Shown here piece after piece: positions 33,080 to 41,997 of a stretch of 64,000 bases of DNA. Source of the stretch: Mesorhizobium sp. ES1-1 (GTDB taxonomy: Bacteria > Pseudomonadota > Alphaproteobacteria > Rhizobiales > Rhizobiaceae). Both the position numbers and the translations under genes were made by a program. How positions within the stretch are numbered: position 1 is the first letter of the stretch; every line of letters starts with the position of its first letter. Below the pieces are notes generated by a model. That model ran no database searches. It was not told where the DNA came from and saw only the letters and a list, made by a program, of their open reading frames with translations. Where the stretch lies: assembly GCF_020164785.1 (NCBI RefSeq), contig NZ_JAIUGX010000006.1:1-64000 (forward strand), in the 5' to 3' direction.

Positions 33080-34987
33080 ATGGCTTCACGCTATCACGAG
33101 GTCTATGACGGCTGGAAACGCGATCCGGAAAAATTCTGGGCGGACGCGGCCGAGGCCATCGACTGGTACTCGCCTTGGGACAAGGTCTTCGATGCCGGCG
33201 CCGGCGTCTACGGACGCTGGTTTACCGGCGCCACCTGCAACACCTGCCACAACGCCATCGATCGCCATGTCGCGGGCGGCCGCGCCGACCAGATTGCGCT
33301 GATCCATGACAGCGCCATTACCGGCCAGGTCCGGAAATTCACCTATGCCGAGATGAAACGCGAGGTGGTGGCCCTGACCTCGGTGCTGAAAAACCGTGGC
33401 ATCCGCAAGGGCGACCGCGTCATCATCTACATGCCGATGGTCGCGGAGGCCGCCTTCGCCATGCTGGCCTGCGCCCGCATCGGCGCCGTCCATTCAGTCG
33501 TCTTCGGCGGTTTTGCCTCGCACGAGCTTGCCACCCGCATCGACGACGCCCAGCCGAAGCTGATCATTTCGGCTTCCTGCGGCCTGGAGCCCGGCCGCGT
33601 CGTTGCTTACAAGCCGCTGCTCGACAAGGCGATCGAGATGTCGCGGCACAAGCCGGACGCCTGCCTGATCCTGCAGCGCGACCAATTGCGCTGCGAGTTG
33701 AAGGATCATTACGACATCGACTACGCCGACGCCGTCGCGCGCGAGCGCGCGGCCGGCGCCAATGTCGACTGCGTGCCGGTGCTCGCCACGGACCCGCTCT
33801 ACATCATCTACACGTCGGGCACGACCGGCCAGCCGAAGGGCATCGTGCGTGACAATGGCGGCCATATGGTCGCGCTGAAATGGACGATGGAGAACGAGTT
33901 CGGCGTCAAGCCGGGCGAGGTTTTCTGGGCGGCATCCGATGTCGGCTGGGTGGTTGGTCATTCCTACATCGTCTATGGGCCGCTGCTGCATGGCTGCACC
34001 ACCGTGCTGTTCGAGGGCAAACCCGTCGGCACCCCGGATGCCGGAACTTACTGGCGGGTGATATCCGACCATGGCGTCGTCGCGCTGTTCACCGCGCCGA
34101 CGGCGTTCCGGGCCATCAAGGGACAGGACCCGAAGGGAGACTTCATTCCCAGATACGACCTGTCGAAATTCCGCACGCTGTTCCTGGCCGGCGAGCGCGC
34201 CGATCCCGACACGATCAAATGGGCCGAGCAGAAGCTGAACGTGCCGGTGATCGACCATTGGTGGCAGACGGAGAGCGGTTCGCCGATGACGATCAACCCG
34301 GTCGGCCTCGGCGTGTTGCCGGTGAAATACGGCTCGCCGGGCGTGCCTATGCCAGGCTATGACATCCGGGTGCTTGACGATGCCGGTCACGAAGTGCCGC
34401 GCGGCACGCTGGGCAATGTGGTGGTCAAGCTACCGCTGCCGGCCGGCTGCCTGCCGACGCTGTGGAATGCGGATGAGCGTTTTCGCCAAGCCTATCTCGA
34501 GGAGTTCCCCGGCTTCTACAAGACGGCCGATGCCGGCATGGTCGACGAGGACGGTTATCTCTATGTCATGGCCCGCACCGACGACATCATCAATGTCGCC
34601 GGCCACCGCCTGTCGACGGGAGCCATGGAGGAAGTGCTGTCCGCCCACCCCGACGTCGCCGAATGCGCCGTGATCGGCATTGCCGATGCGATGAAGGGCC
34701 AGGTGCCGCTCGGCTTCGTGGTGCTGAACGCCGGTGTCGCGCGCGATTTCGGTCTCATCGAGAATGAGGTGGTCGCCTTGGTGCGGGAGCGTATCGGTCC
34801 TGTCGCCGCCCTGAAGACCGTTGTGACGATCAAGCGCCTGCCCAAGACGCGGTCAGGCAAGATCCTGCGCGGAACAATGCAGAAGATCACCGACAGGGAA
34901 GATTGGACGATGCCGGCGACCATCGACGATCCGGTTATTCTTGACGAGATCATCGCTGCCTTGAAGGAACGCGGATTCAGCCTTTGA
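33080..34987 (+). CDS. prpE: propionyl-CoA synthetase
   Basis: Activates propionate (and acetate less well) to the CoA ester with ATP through an adenylate. The adenylation motif YTSGTTGQPKGIVRDNGGH is near residue 243; WWQTESGSP is the substrate pocket motif; the C-terminal KTRSGKILRGTMQK holds the Lys (about 594) that is acetylated in the family. The DNGGH and the early WYSPWDKVFD signature favour PrpE over Acs. Length 635 is typical. Start ATG 33080 follows GGGGAGGG. It is a lone gene, with exoP convergent 16 bp downstream. Confidence 0.92.
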   Translation: MASRYHEVYDGWKRDPEKFWADAAEAIDWYSPWDKVFDAGAGVYGRWFTGATCNTCHNAIDRHVAGGRADQIALIHDSAITGQVRKFTYAEMKREVVALTSVLKNRGIRKGDRVIIYMPMVAEAAFAMLACARIGAVHSVVFGGFASHELATRIDDAQPKLIISASCGLEPGRVVAYKPLLDKAIEMSRHKPDACLILQRDQLRCELKDHYDIDYADAVARERAAGANVDCVPVLATDPLYIIYTSGTTGQPKGIVRDNGGHMVALKWTMENEFGVKPGEVFWAASDVGWVVGHSYIVYGPLLHGCTTVLFEGKPVGTPDAGTYWRVISDHGVVALFTAPTAFRAIKGQDPKGDFIPRYDLSKFRTLFLAGERADPDTIKWAEQKLNVPVIDHWWQTESGSPMTINPVGLGVLPVKYGSPGVPMPGYDIRVLDDAGHEVPRGTLGNVVVKLPLPAGCLPTLWNADERFRQAYLEEFPGFYKTADAGMVDEDGYLYVMARTDDIINVAGHRLSTGAMEEVLSAHPDVAECAVIGIADAMKGQVPLGFVVLNAGVARDFGLIENEVVALVRERIGPVAALKTVVTIKRLPKTRSGKILRGTMQKITDREDWTMPATIDDPVILDEIIAALKERGFSL

Positions 34988-35003
34988 GGGCATCAATCCG
35001 GCG

Positions 35004-37388
35004 TCAGACGGATTCCTTGCCGCGCACGTCCGACTTCTCCAGGTAATAGGACGAGTACCTGTCGAAGAACTTCTCGGATCCGCCGAACGATCCGTATCTG
35101 GCCAGTTTTTTCAGATCGACCTTGTTCAACACCAGACCAACGATCTTGTTTGCGACATAGGGTTCGGCATGTAGCAAGGACTGCACCATCGCGCGCGGCG
35201 TGCGCCCCCATTCGGTGACGAGGACGAAACCGTCCACCAGCGGCGCAAAGGCCTTCGCGTCGACGACCGGGCCGAGCGGCGGCAGGTCGACGACGATGTA
35301 TTCGAATGTTTCCTTGGCGTTCTCGATGAAACGCCGCATTCCGGCCGAGGAGAGAAGTTCGCTGGTGTGAGAAAAGTGGCCGCGCGGCACGGCCGGAACA
35401 ATCGCCAGCTTCGTCTGCCGGTCGATCTTGCCGACCGACTGCCAGGTCTGGCCGCTCACCACCGCTTCCATCAAGCCTTGCTCGGCCTCCATGCCGAGGC
35501 CGCGGCTGAGGCCGGGATTGCGCAGATCGCCGTCGACGAGCAGCGTCCTGGCACCATTGGCGGCAAGCAGCCCGGCAAGGTTCGCCGCGACCGTCGACTT
35601 GCCCTCGCCAGGGAGCACCGAGATGATGCCGATGACGCGGCTGCCTTGCCCTTCCATGACGACGTCGAAGGCGATCTTGGCGCTACGCAGCGTCTCGGAG
35701 AACATCGACGCGGGGGACTCGATGCTCACCCGCATGCGGGCCCGGTTTTCGGCGGCCGCCATCGATTTGGCGGCTTTGGAATCACCCCGGCTATCGCCCG
35801 GTTTGTCCTGCTTGCCGAGCTTGCCGCCGATTGTAGGCAGATAGCCTAGGAATTTGAGGCCGACGCGGTCGCGGACATCCTCTCCTGTCCGGAAGAACCG
35901 TTCGTTGAATTCGTTCAACCCGCCAAGGCCGGCGCCCATCACCAGACCAAGCACCAACGAGAGCCCGAGAACTACGACCGTGCGCGGGCTCGAGGCCGTG
36001 CGCGGCATCGAGGCGTCCGAAATGATGCGGATCTTGCCCACCGGGAAGGATTGCTGTTGCGCGGCCTCCTCATAGCGGCCGAGGAATGTCTGATAAAGCG
36101 TGGTGAGGGCCGTCGCCTTCTGATCGAGATCGCGAAGTTGCACGCGCGACTGGTTGTCGACGGAGCTCTTGCCCTGCGCCGCCGCCACATTGGCCCGGAG
36201 CGCGGTCTCGCGCGCCTGCGCCACCTCGTATTCGTTGCGATAGCTTTCGGTCAGCTGTTTCAGCTCGCCGAAAATCTGCGTCGATAGATCAGCCTTCTCC
36301 TTGGCGAGTGCCACCGCCTGCGGATGCTCGGAGCCGAAATTGGCCTCTACATCCTGCAGCCGCTTGGAGACGGCGAGATAGCGGGTCTTGAGCGCCGAGA
36401 TGACCGAGCTGCTCGGCTGGTCGCTCGATATGGCGGCATCGTTGAACGCGTTGTCGGAGCCGCTCTCGATGATCGTCTTGTATTGCTGGTAACGGGCGCT
36501 GGCGCGCGCTGTGTCGGCCTGCGCCACGATGAGTTGCGCGTTCAGGTCCGAAAGCTGTTTGTCGCTCATCAGTTGGCCATCGCTGTTGGCGGCCAGACCG
36601 TGTTGAGCCCGGAATGTCTCGACCGCGAGCGAGGCTGCCTGGGAACTCTCTCGCAGTTCCGTCAGCCGGCCCTGGAGCCAGACCGCGGCGCGCTCGGTGG
36701 CGTCGAAGCTGGCATCGAGCTGATCGGCGAGGTAGGCATCGGCATAGGCCTTGGTGACATCGTGCGCGAGCGCCGGGTCCGTCGCCTGGTAGCCGATGGC
36801 GATCACAAAGCTTCGCCCAACTCGTTCGGCCTTGATCTCGCTCTGCAGCTTGAGGATCGCATAGTCGCGGCGCGACGTGGCCATCATCGCCTCGCGCGTG
36901 GCCGCGTCGGCCTTGGTGATGTCACCGCTGTCGGCCGGCGAACCGGGGCGGACAGACTGGATAAGCCCCCGGACAAAGCCGACACCAGTGGCAAGCGCCG
37001 ACTGGGGAGGGTTCATGAAGGCGTCGTTCTGGTCGAGCTTCAGCTTGTCGACGACCACCGCGGCGAGACGTGTCGAGGTCAGGATCTCGATCTGGCTCAA
37101 AATGGCGGAATCGGTCTGCATCGTCGTCGACGCCGCGGAGATGTCGTCGACGATCTTGTTCAGGCCTTCGTCGATCAGCACGCTGCTGGCCGACTGGTAT
37201 TTGGGTGGCGTGGTCTGCAAATAAAGCACGCCGAGGATAAGGCCGATGACGGCGCACACCAGGACCGCCTTGGCTTGCCGCGCGGCCATGCCAAGCAACT
37301 GCTCGACATCGATAAAATCCTCGCCGTTTTCCTGATCTGAATTCGGCAATGGCATTCTCTTGTCGAGAGGGAAGTTGGCATAATTCAT
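35004..37388 (-). CDS. exoP: exopolysaccharide co-polymerase/tyrosine kinase ExoP
   Basis: Controls chain length and export of the polysaccharide at the inner membrane (Wzc/GumC type). A first membrane helix (AVLVCAVIGLILGVLYL, about 41-57) is followed by a long periplasmic coiled-coil region and a second helix (VVVLGLSLVLGLVMGAGLGG, near 475). The cytoplasmic bacterial tyrosine kinase has Walker A SVLPGEGKSTVAAN near 590 and LVDGDLRNPGLSR. The C-terminus has the Tyr cluster (YGSFGGSEKFFDRYSSYYLEK). The start is ATG 37388, with 37355 an alternative. It closes the exoL-A-M-O-P operon. Confidence 0.94.
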   Translation of the reverse strand: MNYANFPLDKRMPLPNSDQENGEDFIDVEQLLGMAARQAKAVLVCAVIGLILGVLYLQTTPPKYQSASSVLIDEGLNKIVDDISAASTTMQTDSAILSQIEILTSTRLAAVVVDKLKLDQNDAFMNPPQSALATGVGFVRGLIQSVRPGSPADSGDITKADAATREAMMATSRRDYAILKLQSEIKAERVGRSFVIAIGYQATDPALAHDVTKAYADAYLADQLDASFDATERAAVWLQGRLTELRESSQAASLAVETFRAQHGLAANSDGQLMSDKQLSDLNAQLIVAQADTARASARYQQYKTIIESGSDNAFNDAAISSDQPSSSVISALKTRYLAVSKRLQDVEANFGSEHPQAVALAKEKADLSTQIFGELKQLTESYRNEYEVAQARETALRANVAAAQGKSSVDNQSRVQLRDLDQKATALTTLYQTFLGRYEEAAQQQSFPVGKIRIISDASMPRTASSPRTVVVLGLSLVLGLVMGAGLGGLNEFNERFFRTGEDVRDRVGLKFLGYLPTIGGKLGKQDKPGDSRGDSKAAKSMAAAENRARMRVSIESPASMFSETLRSAKIAFDVVMEGQGSRVIGIISVLPGEGKSTVAANLAGLLAANGARTLLVDGDLRNPGLSRGLGMEAEQGLMEAVVSGQTWQSVGKIDRQTKLAIVPAVPRGHFSHTSELLSSAGMRRFIENAKETFEYIVVDLPPLGPVVDAKAFAPLVDGFVLVTEWGRTPRAMVQSLLHAEPYVANKIVGLVLNKVDLKKLARYGSFGGSEKFFDRYSSYYLEKSDVRGKESV

Positions 37389-37621
37389 GATCGGTCCAAT
37401 TCCATAGCGTGCCCTATCCGAGGGTCGGGATGAGGCTCCATCTCAGTGTTCAGGCATGAGCCTTTCCAAAAACCGGAACGCGCTTTTGGAAACATGCTGC
37501 GGCTTGCAGGCGCCTCGATGGTTGGCAGCATCATGGCGAATGGCCGACGCTTCCCCGTGGACGACGGACGGCCCGCCCACGGCGGCGCCGCTTTCTGAAA
37601 ATGCTCCCGGAACATGGGCAT
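37385..37621 (-). CDS. possible 78-residue protein between exoO and exoP
   Basis: An ATG-initiated frame whose first base overlaps the last base of the 42-residue gene's stop (TAATG) and whose own TGA overlaps the exoP ATG (ATGA). Both junctions suggest translational coupling. The product is rich in Pro, Arg, Ser and Met with no recognised domain, so the protein itself looks weak. It also contains an inverted repeat, which could mean the stretch is really a structured leader. I judge it more likely to be a spacer than a gene, but not by much. Confidence 0.3.
   Translation of the reverse strand: MPMFREHFQKAAPPWAGRPSSTGKRRPFAMMLPTIEAPASRSMFPKARSGFWKGSCLNTEMEPHPDPRIGHAMELDRS
37463..37492. repeat. 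9-bp inverted repeat before exoP
   Basis: TTTCCAAAA (37463-37471) pairs perfectly with TTTTGGAAA (37484-37492) around a 12-nt loop. It lies 75-104 nt upstream of the exoP start. It has no T-run at the right place for an intrinsic terminator, so it may be a remnant repeat or an RNA structure affecting exoP expression. Confidence 0.5.
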
Positions 37622-37749
37622 TATGCGGCTTCTTCCTGGCGTTCGTGCGATTGAACGAATGTCTGAAGCATGCCGACGGTCAATTCCAGCGCTCCGAATT
37701 CAAGTTCTTCACAGGCAAAGGCCGTCCTTTCATCGAGTTGCATCTTCAT
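37621..37749 (-). CDS. 42-residue acidic protein coupled to exoO
   Basis: A short gene whose ATG overlaps the exoO stop (ATGA) and is preceded by GGGCGGGGAG. The product, starting MKMQLDERTAFACEELEFGA and ending in SHERQEEAA, is acidic and helical, has one Cys and no signal or membrane helix. It occupies the place where S. meliloti has exoN (UDP-glucose pyrophosphorylase) but is unrelated. The overlap, ribosome site and protein-like composition make it credible. Function unknown; a small regulator of the biosynthetic complex is one guess. Confidence 0.6.
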   Translation of the reverse strand: MKMQLDERTAFACEELEFGALELTVGMLQTFVQSHERQEEAA

Positions 37750-38711
37750 CTCCCCGCCCCGACGGCAAACCTTGCCGCCATTCTTCGAAACCGCGCCGCG
37801 ATCGGCATGCTCATGTGGCCGACCGCCGCCGGATCGCTGAGCGCCGTCCCGATCGCCTTGAGCGGGGACCGCGCCTTGATGTGCTGGACCATCGACAGGA
37901 AGGAGATTGCCTTGCGCAGACCGCGGGCGCGCCGCGCAAACGCCGCCCGTGCATCGGCATCCATAGAGACGCCGCGGGCGAACTCGGCATCGGCCTCGCG
38001 CATCGCCTCGACATGGTGAAGCTCGAGCACGCGCGAGATGGAGCCGCCGCGGATATGATAGGCATAACCGATATCGGGCTCGGCCACGCACCTGCCACCT
38101 TTGGCCAAGGCGTTGGCCAGCAGGATGTAGTCTTCGCCGATCCTCAGTTTCTCATCATAGCGCAACCGGTTTTCATCCAGGAAACGGCGCTGGAAGATCG
38201 GCTTAAGATAGCCGAGGTTGAAGGTCGATTCGAAGACGATGTTGCCGGCGATGTAGGTCGCCAGCGATATCTCGCGCAGGTCTTCCAGATATTGCCTCGG
38301 AAACATCGCATCCCCGGCGACACCGTCCTCGCCGATGACCCGCAGATTGTCGACGGCGATCTGGGCATCCGCCTTTTCGGCGCGCGCGATCATGGCGGCG
38401 ATCCGGCCGGGATAGACCGCGTCGTCGGAATCGAGAACCGCGATCCATCGGCCGCGTGCGGCCTCGATACCGGCATTGCGGGCCCCTCCTGGGCCCCGAT
38501 TGCCGGCAAGGGCGACGACGCGGACGATCTCCGGCGGGTAGGCCCGCGCCACGTCCAGCGTCGCGTCGCTCGACTTGTCGTCGACGACGATGATCTCGAC
38601 GCTGACATCTTTCTGAGCGATGGCGCTGCCGATCGCACGGTCCAGCGTTGCCTCGGCGTTGTAGGCAGCGATGACGAAGGAAACATCGGGTACCAGGCTG
38701 GCGTCAGGCAC
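37746..38711 (-). CDS. exoO: ExoO-like glycosyltransferase family 2
   Basis: Adds a glucose to the growing lipid-linked repeat unit (fifth sugar in S. meliloti). The GT2 fold begins VSFVIAAYNAEATLDRAIGS, then VVDDKSSDAT and VLDSDDAVYPGR, the metal-binding DxD. The following segment AVDNLRVIGEDG... FNLGYLKPIF...LRYDEKLRIGEDY is characteristic of ExoO. I start at GTG 38711, which overlaps the exoM stop by 8 bp; the open frame to 38903 lies wholly inside exoM. Length 321 residues. The acceptor in this organism may differ. Confidence 0.85.
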   Translation of the reverse strand: MPDASLVPDVSFVIAAYNAEATLDRAIGSAIAQKDVSVEIIVVDDKSSDATLDVARAYPPEIVRVVALAGNRGPGGARNAGIEAARGRWIAVLDSDDAVYPGRIAAMIARAEKADAQIAVDNLRVIGEDGVAGDAMFPRQYLEDLREISLATYIAGNIVFESTFNLGYLKPIFQRRFLDENRLRYDEKLRIGEDYILLANALAKGGRCVAEPDIGYAYHIRGGSISRVLELHHVEAMREADAEFARGVSMDADARAAFARRARGLRKAISFLSMVQHIKARSPLKAIGTALSDPAAVGHMSMPIAARFRRMAARFAVGAGR

Positions 38712-39660
38712 GCTTGCCTCCCTGCGGCGACGGCTGGCCGTAGAGGCGGATTTCGCGAACGCCCAAAAGGCCGCTGACGACGCCGACATGCATGATGCCG
38801 CGCAGCACGCTGCGGTTCCTGCGCACCGGATCGACGACAACCGGAAGCGCGACGGCGAAGCAGTAGATCGCCTTGGCAAAGGCCAGACCAACCTGCCTGG
38901 CAAGGTGAACCTGCCGGGCTAAGCCGAAGCCGCCGGCGCTGCTGCCTAGCAGGTGACCATGCGTCTGGCCGACACGGAAGCGGCGGCGGCCGAGCCAGTC
39001 GAACGCGGCCCTGGAGCGCGGCACCATTTCGTCCACCCAGGCCTCGGGCGCGAAGGCGATGCGACCGCCGGCCTTGTGCATCTGGTCGAAGAACTCGGTG
39101 TCCTCGCCGCCGGTCTGGCCGCGGGCCAGGCTGAAGCGCCGGCCACGCAGACTGTCGGCGCCGGTCCTGAGCAGCACATTGCAGGTGTAGCCGGTGCGGA
39201 TCTCGCCGCGCACCCAGACGGGCAAGGTCGAGTGGAAATCGCCCTCTCGCATCCAGTCCGGCGCGTCGGGCCGATAAAGCGCTCTGACGGGGCCGAGCAC
39301 GGCCGCGGCGTCGCTAGACTGTGAGGTCTCTACCAACTCGGCCAGCCAGCGGGACGTGGCCGTCTCGTCATCGTCGATGAAGGCGACGAGATCGGCCGAG
39401 CTGGCATCGAGGCAGGCGTTGCGCGCGATCGAAATGTTGCGCGCCGGGCAATGCCGGTAGATGACCGGCAGCGACAATTCCGCTGACAGCGCCGCTACCA
39501 AGTCGCGGGCGCTCGGCGTGTCGTCATTGTCGGCGACAATGATACGCACGTCGAACCCTTCGGGCACGTCCATGGCGCCGAGGGAGCGCAGCGTGTCGGC
39601 CAGTTCCGGCCGGCGGAACGTGCATACGCCGATGTCGATACTCCGGTTCCTGCCCGCCAT
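38704..39660 (-). CDS. exoM: ExoM-like glycosyltransferase family 2
   Basis: A GT2 enzyme that in S. meliloti adds the fourth sugar, a glucose. The N-terminus IDIGVCTFRRPELADTLRSL and the DxD equivalent AFIDDDETAT near residue 90 are the visible signatures; RTGYTCNVLLRTGADS and GGEDTEFFDQMH follow. The ATG at 39660 shares one base with the exoA stop (TGATG), which fixes the start; the open frame upstream is only shadow. Length 318. Two hydrophobic segments near the C-terminus suggest membrane association. Confidence 0.85.
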   Translation of the reverse strand: MAGRNRSIDIGVCTFRRPELADTLRSLGAMDVPEGFDVRIIVADNDDTPSARDLVAALSAELSLPVIYRHCPARNISIARNACLDASSADLVAFIDDDETATSRWLAELVETSQSSDAAAVLGPVRALYRPDAPDWMREGDFHSTLPVWVRGEIRTGYTCNVLLRTGADSLRGRRFSLARGQTGGEDTEFFDQMHKAGGRIAFAPEAWVDEMVPRSRAAFDWLGRRRFRVGQTHGHLLGSSAGGFGLARQVHLARQVGLAFAKAIYCFAVALPVVVDPVRRNRSVLRGIMHVGVVSGLLGVREIRLYGQPSPQGGKRA

Positions 39661-40649
39661 CAGGCCACCTCGCGCCGGGCACCGAGGCGCAGAAGCTGCA
39701 GCCAGAAGCCGACGGACCAGCCGAGATGCATGATCATCGCCGAGATGCCCGCCAGCGCGATATCGGGATTGCGTTGGCGAATGGCCGTCCACAGACCGTA
39801 GCCCAGGCACACCGACGCCCAAAGCAGAAGCGGCACCGCCGCCAGCCAATGCACGAAAGAGAGGACCGACAGGAGAACGACGGGAAACACAAGCAGCGGC
39901 ACCATCTGCCGGACCTTGGGGACGACCCGGTGCTTCAGCACATTCCTGGCGCGGCCCCGGCCATAGCCTAGATACTGGACATAGAGACCCTTCAATGAGG
40001 TGCGCGGATAGTACACCATCCTTGTCTTGCCGCTCAGCCAGATGCGGTAGCCAGCCTGTTTCAGCCGATAGTCGAGTTCGGCATCCTCGTTGTGGCTGAA
40101 GGTCTCGTCATAGCCGCCGACGGCTTCGAAAGCCGATATCCGCATCAGCGCGTGATGACCATGGTCGGCCCACTCGCCGGCTGAAAGATGCCGGTGCCTG
40201 GAGCCGCCCGTGCCAAGCCTGGAATTCTGCGCCGCAGCGGCAGCCTTTTGAACGGCGCCGCTGCCGCTTGTGAGCATCGAGACGACAACCGAATCGGCGC
40301 CCGTGGCCAAAGCCTCTTCGACCAGCCGCTCGCAATAATCCTCGGGATAGCCGCCATGCGCGTCGATCCGGACGAGATAGTCGGCACCCTCGCCGAAGGT
40401 CGCCACCGCGAGGTTGATCGCCGCGCTTTGGATGCGCCGATTGTTGTGAAGCAGCGTAACCCGCGAATCCTTGCCAGCGATATCGGTCACGATGGCCAGG
40501 GTGCCGTCGGTGCTGCCGCCGTCGGCCACAACGATCCTGGCACCAAGCCTCGCGGCCGATGGCCGCAGCCGATCGAGTAGCGCGCCGATATGGGCCGCTT
40601 CATTCAGGCAAGGAACAACGATCAGGATGGCGGGGAGCGCTTGCGTCAT
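39660..40649 (-). CDS. exoA: ExoA-like glycosyltransferase family 2
   Basis: In S. meliloti ExoA adds the first glucose, beta-1,3, to the lipid-linked galactose laid down by ExoY. The GT2 domain has LIVVPCLNEAAHIGALLDRL, VVADGGSTDGT and VRIDAHGGYP, then HNEDAELDYRLKQAGY. The C-terminal 90 residues hold three or four hydrophobic helices (VPLLVFPVVLLSVLSFVHWL and others), as in ExoA. Start ATG 40649 is 16 bp after exoL. Length 329 residues. Confidence 0.9.
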   Translation of the reverse strand: MTQALPAILIVVPCLNEAAHIGALLDRLRPSAARLGARIVVADGGSTDGTLAIVTDIAGKDSRVTLLHNNRRIQSAAINLAVATFGEGADYLVRIDAHGGYPEDYCERLVEEALATGADSVVVSMLTSGSGAVQKAAAAAQNSRLGTGGSRHRHLSAGEWADHGHHALMRISAFEAVGGYDETFSHNEDAELDYRLKQAGYRIWLSGKTRMVYYPRTSLKGLYVQYLGYGRGRARNVLKHRVVPKVRQMVPLLVFPVVLLSVLSFVHWLAAVPLLLWASVCLGYGLWTAIRQRNPDIALAGISAMIMHLGWSVGFWLQLLRLGARREVA

Positions 40650-40665
40650 CGGGCGATGTCGATCC

Positions 40666-41838
40666 TTATGCCAAGGCTTCGGCCGGCAGCGGGCCTCGCA
40701 AGCTGGTCAGATGGCGAAGCCTTTCGACCAGCGCCCGGCAGTCGCCGCGATCATGGCTCCACATGCTCGGATCGTGAGCGGCCACGCGCGACGTCAAGCG
40801 GCTGAAGCGGTTCTGGTCCATCCCGCCGAGGGCGGCGTCGAGGGCACCTGCCGTTGCCTGCGGCAGCAGGACGCCGATTCCCTGCCGGTTGAGGAACCGC
40901 CCTGTCTCGGTGTTGCCCATCGAGATCGGTACAGCACCAAAGCGGCAGCCCTCATAGAGCCGGTTGGGCAGAAGCCATTCGGAGTTCCGCCCCGCTTCGA
41001 AAAAATCGATCGCCCATGAAAAATGGATATCCCTGTAGATCGCCGCCATGTCCTCAGGATTGCGGTAGGGCCCGCGAAACGACAGAAACGGCTCCGATTC
41101 AACATAGCCGTGAAAGTCGGGGAATTCGGACAAGGCCGGCCGGCCGCGCAGCACGATCTCAAAGCGCCCCTCCATGCGGCGCGAAAACTCGGCCAGCAGT
41201 TCGAGCGAGCGGCGGCAGCGTAGCGCGCCGAACCAGCCGATTCGCCACGGCGGAGCCGCAAGATCGCGTGCGCCGGGGTTTTCATCGGGCAGAACAGCGA
41301 CGGCGTTGAAATACTTGTTCTCGAGCAACTCGATCGGCGCCGCGACCTGACCGTAGGGGTCGAAATAATTGGAAATGAAGGCCGGCGAACTGGTCACAAG
41401 AAGCTTCACGTCCCGGGCCAGAAAGCGTTCGGTCGCGCGCAGCCCCTTCCCCAGCATGTCGCCGCGCAGCAACAGACGATGGATATCGAGGCATTCGTAG
41501 ACGATCGGGACCGAGGCACCGAGGGCCGAGTTTGCGCGCCGCGCAAGCGCCAGCATTTCCAGATTGCGAGCGATGATGAGGTCGGGCCTGGGGATTTGGC
41601 CGAGCGTTGACCCTATTGAGACGGCCGCCCTCGCGACCGCCGCGATGCGTTGAGCAAAGTGTCCGTCGCGTGTCGCACCGAGGTCTATCGGCCGCAATCC
41701 CTCGATAGCCACGATCGGATCGGCGCTTCGGCGGAAGCCCGCCAGGGTCACCCGGGCGCCGCCTGCCCTGAGCATCGTAATCCGTCGGCGCACCGCCGGG
41801 TCCGACACGTCATGGACTAGGTACAACACGTGCAGCAT
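40666..41838 (-). CDS. exoL: ExoL-like glycosyltransferase
   Basis: A GT-B-fold enzyme that in S. meliloti adds the second glucose (third sugar). It begins MLHVLYLVHDVSDPAVRRRI; the DLIIARNLEMLALARRAN, VPIVYECLDIHR and PNRLYEGCRFGAVPISM segments mark the ExoL family. The start is ATG 41838, near the operator at 41887-41902; the frame open to 41904 would run across that site. Length 390. It is the first gene of the operon that runs through exoP and is divergent from exoT. Confidence 0.85.
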   Translation of the reverse strand: MLHVLYLVHDVSDPAVRRRITMLRAGGARVTLAGFRRSADPIVAIEGLRPIDLGATRDGHFAQRIAAVARAAVSIGSTLGQIPRPDLIIARNLEMLALARRANSALGASVPIVYECLDIHRLLLRGDMLGKGLRATERFLARDVKLLVTSSPAFISNYFDPYGQVAAPIELLENKYFNAVAVLPDENPGARDLAAPPWRIGWFGALRCRRSLELLAEFSRRMEGRFEIVLRGRPALSEFPDFHGYVESEPFLSFRGPYRNPEDMAAIYRDIHFSWAIDFFEAGRNSEWLLPNRLYEGCRFGAVPISMGNTETGRFLNRQGIGVLLPQATAGALDAALGGMDQNRFSRLTSRVAAHDPSMWSHDRGDCRALVERLRHLTSLRGPLPAEALA

Positions 41839-41886
41839 CAAGACTCTACCGCTGTTGGCCCACCCAGGGAGGATCGTAGTACAGGT

Positions 41887-41902
41887 CTTGCTGCATCGCA
41901 AC
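41887..41902 (-). promoter_or_regulatory. exo-box candidate operator/promoter of exoL
   Basis: Reads TGTTGCGATGCAGCAA on the minus strand, 48 nt before the exoL ATG. It matches TGTTGCGNTGCANCA, which also precedes exoT, exoK and exoY. TTGCGA inside it could serve as a -35 with TACGAT 17 nt downstream. Confidence 0.6.
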
Positions 41903-41936
41903 ATTTTTGGTGCAGCGTAGCAAGAATCGACGTTTT

Positions 41937-41951
41937 CTGTTGCGCTGCAAA
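41937..41951 (+). promoter_or_regulatory. exo-box candidate operator/promoter of exoT
   Basis: Reads TGTTGCGCTGCAAAA on the plus strand, 46 nt before the exoT start; it differs from the exoY copy by one base. It is followed by TTATTGTCGTA (41952-41962), an 11-mer also found ahead of exoY at 51460-51470. Confidence 0.6.
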
Positions 41952-41997
41952 ATTATTGTCGTAGTTTGTCCGAGGCGGCGGTCACGGATTTTCGGGT

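Noticed and set aside
37614..38777. 387-codon plus-strand frame opposite exoO
   Set aside because: Antisense shadow of exoO and the small coupled gene.
41908..41924. A third TGC-rich element, GGTGCAGCGTAGCAAGA, between the exoL and exoT boxes
   Set aside because: The half-sites are wider apart than in the other copies, so I do not count it as an exo box, though it could assist binding.
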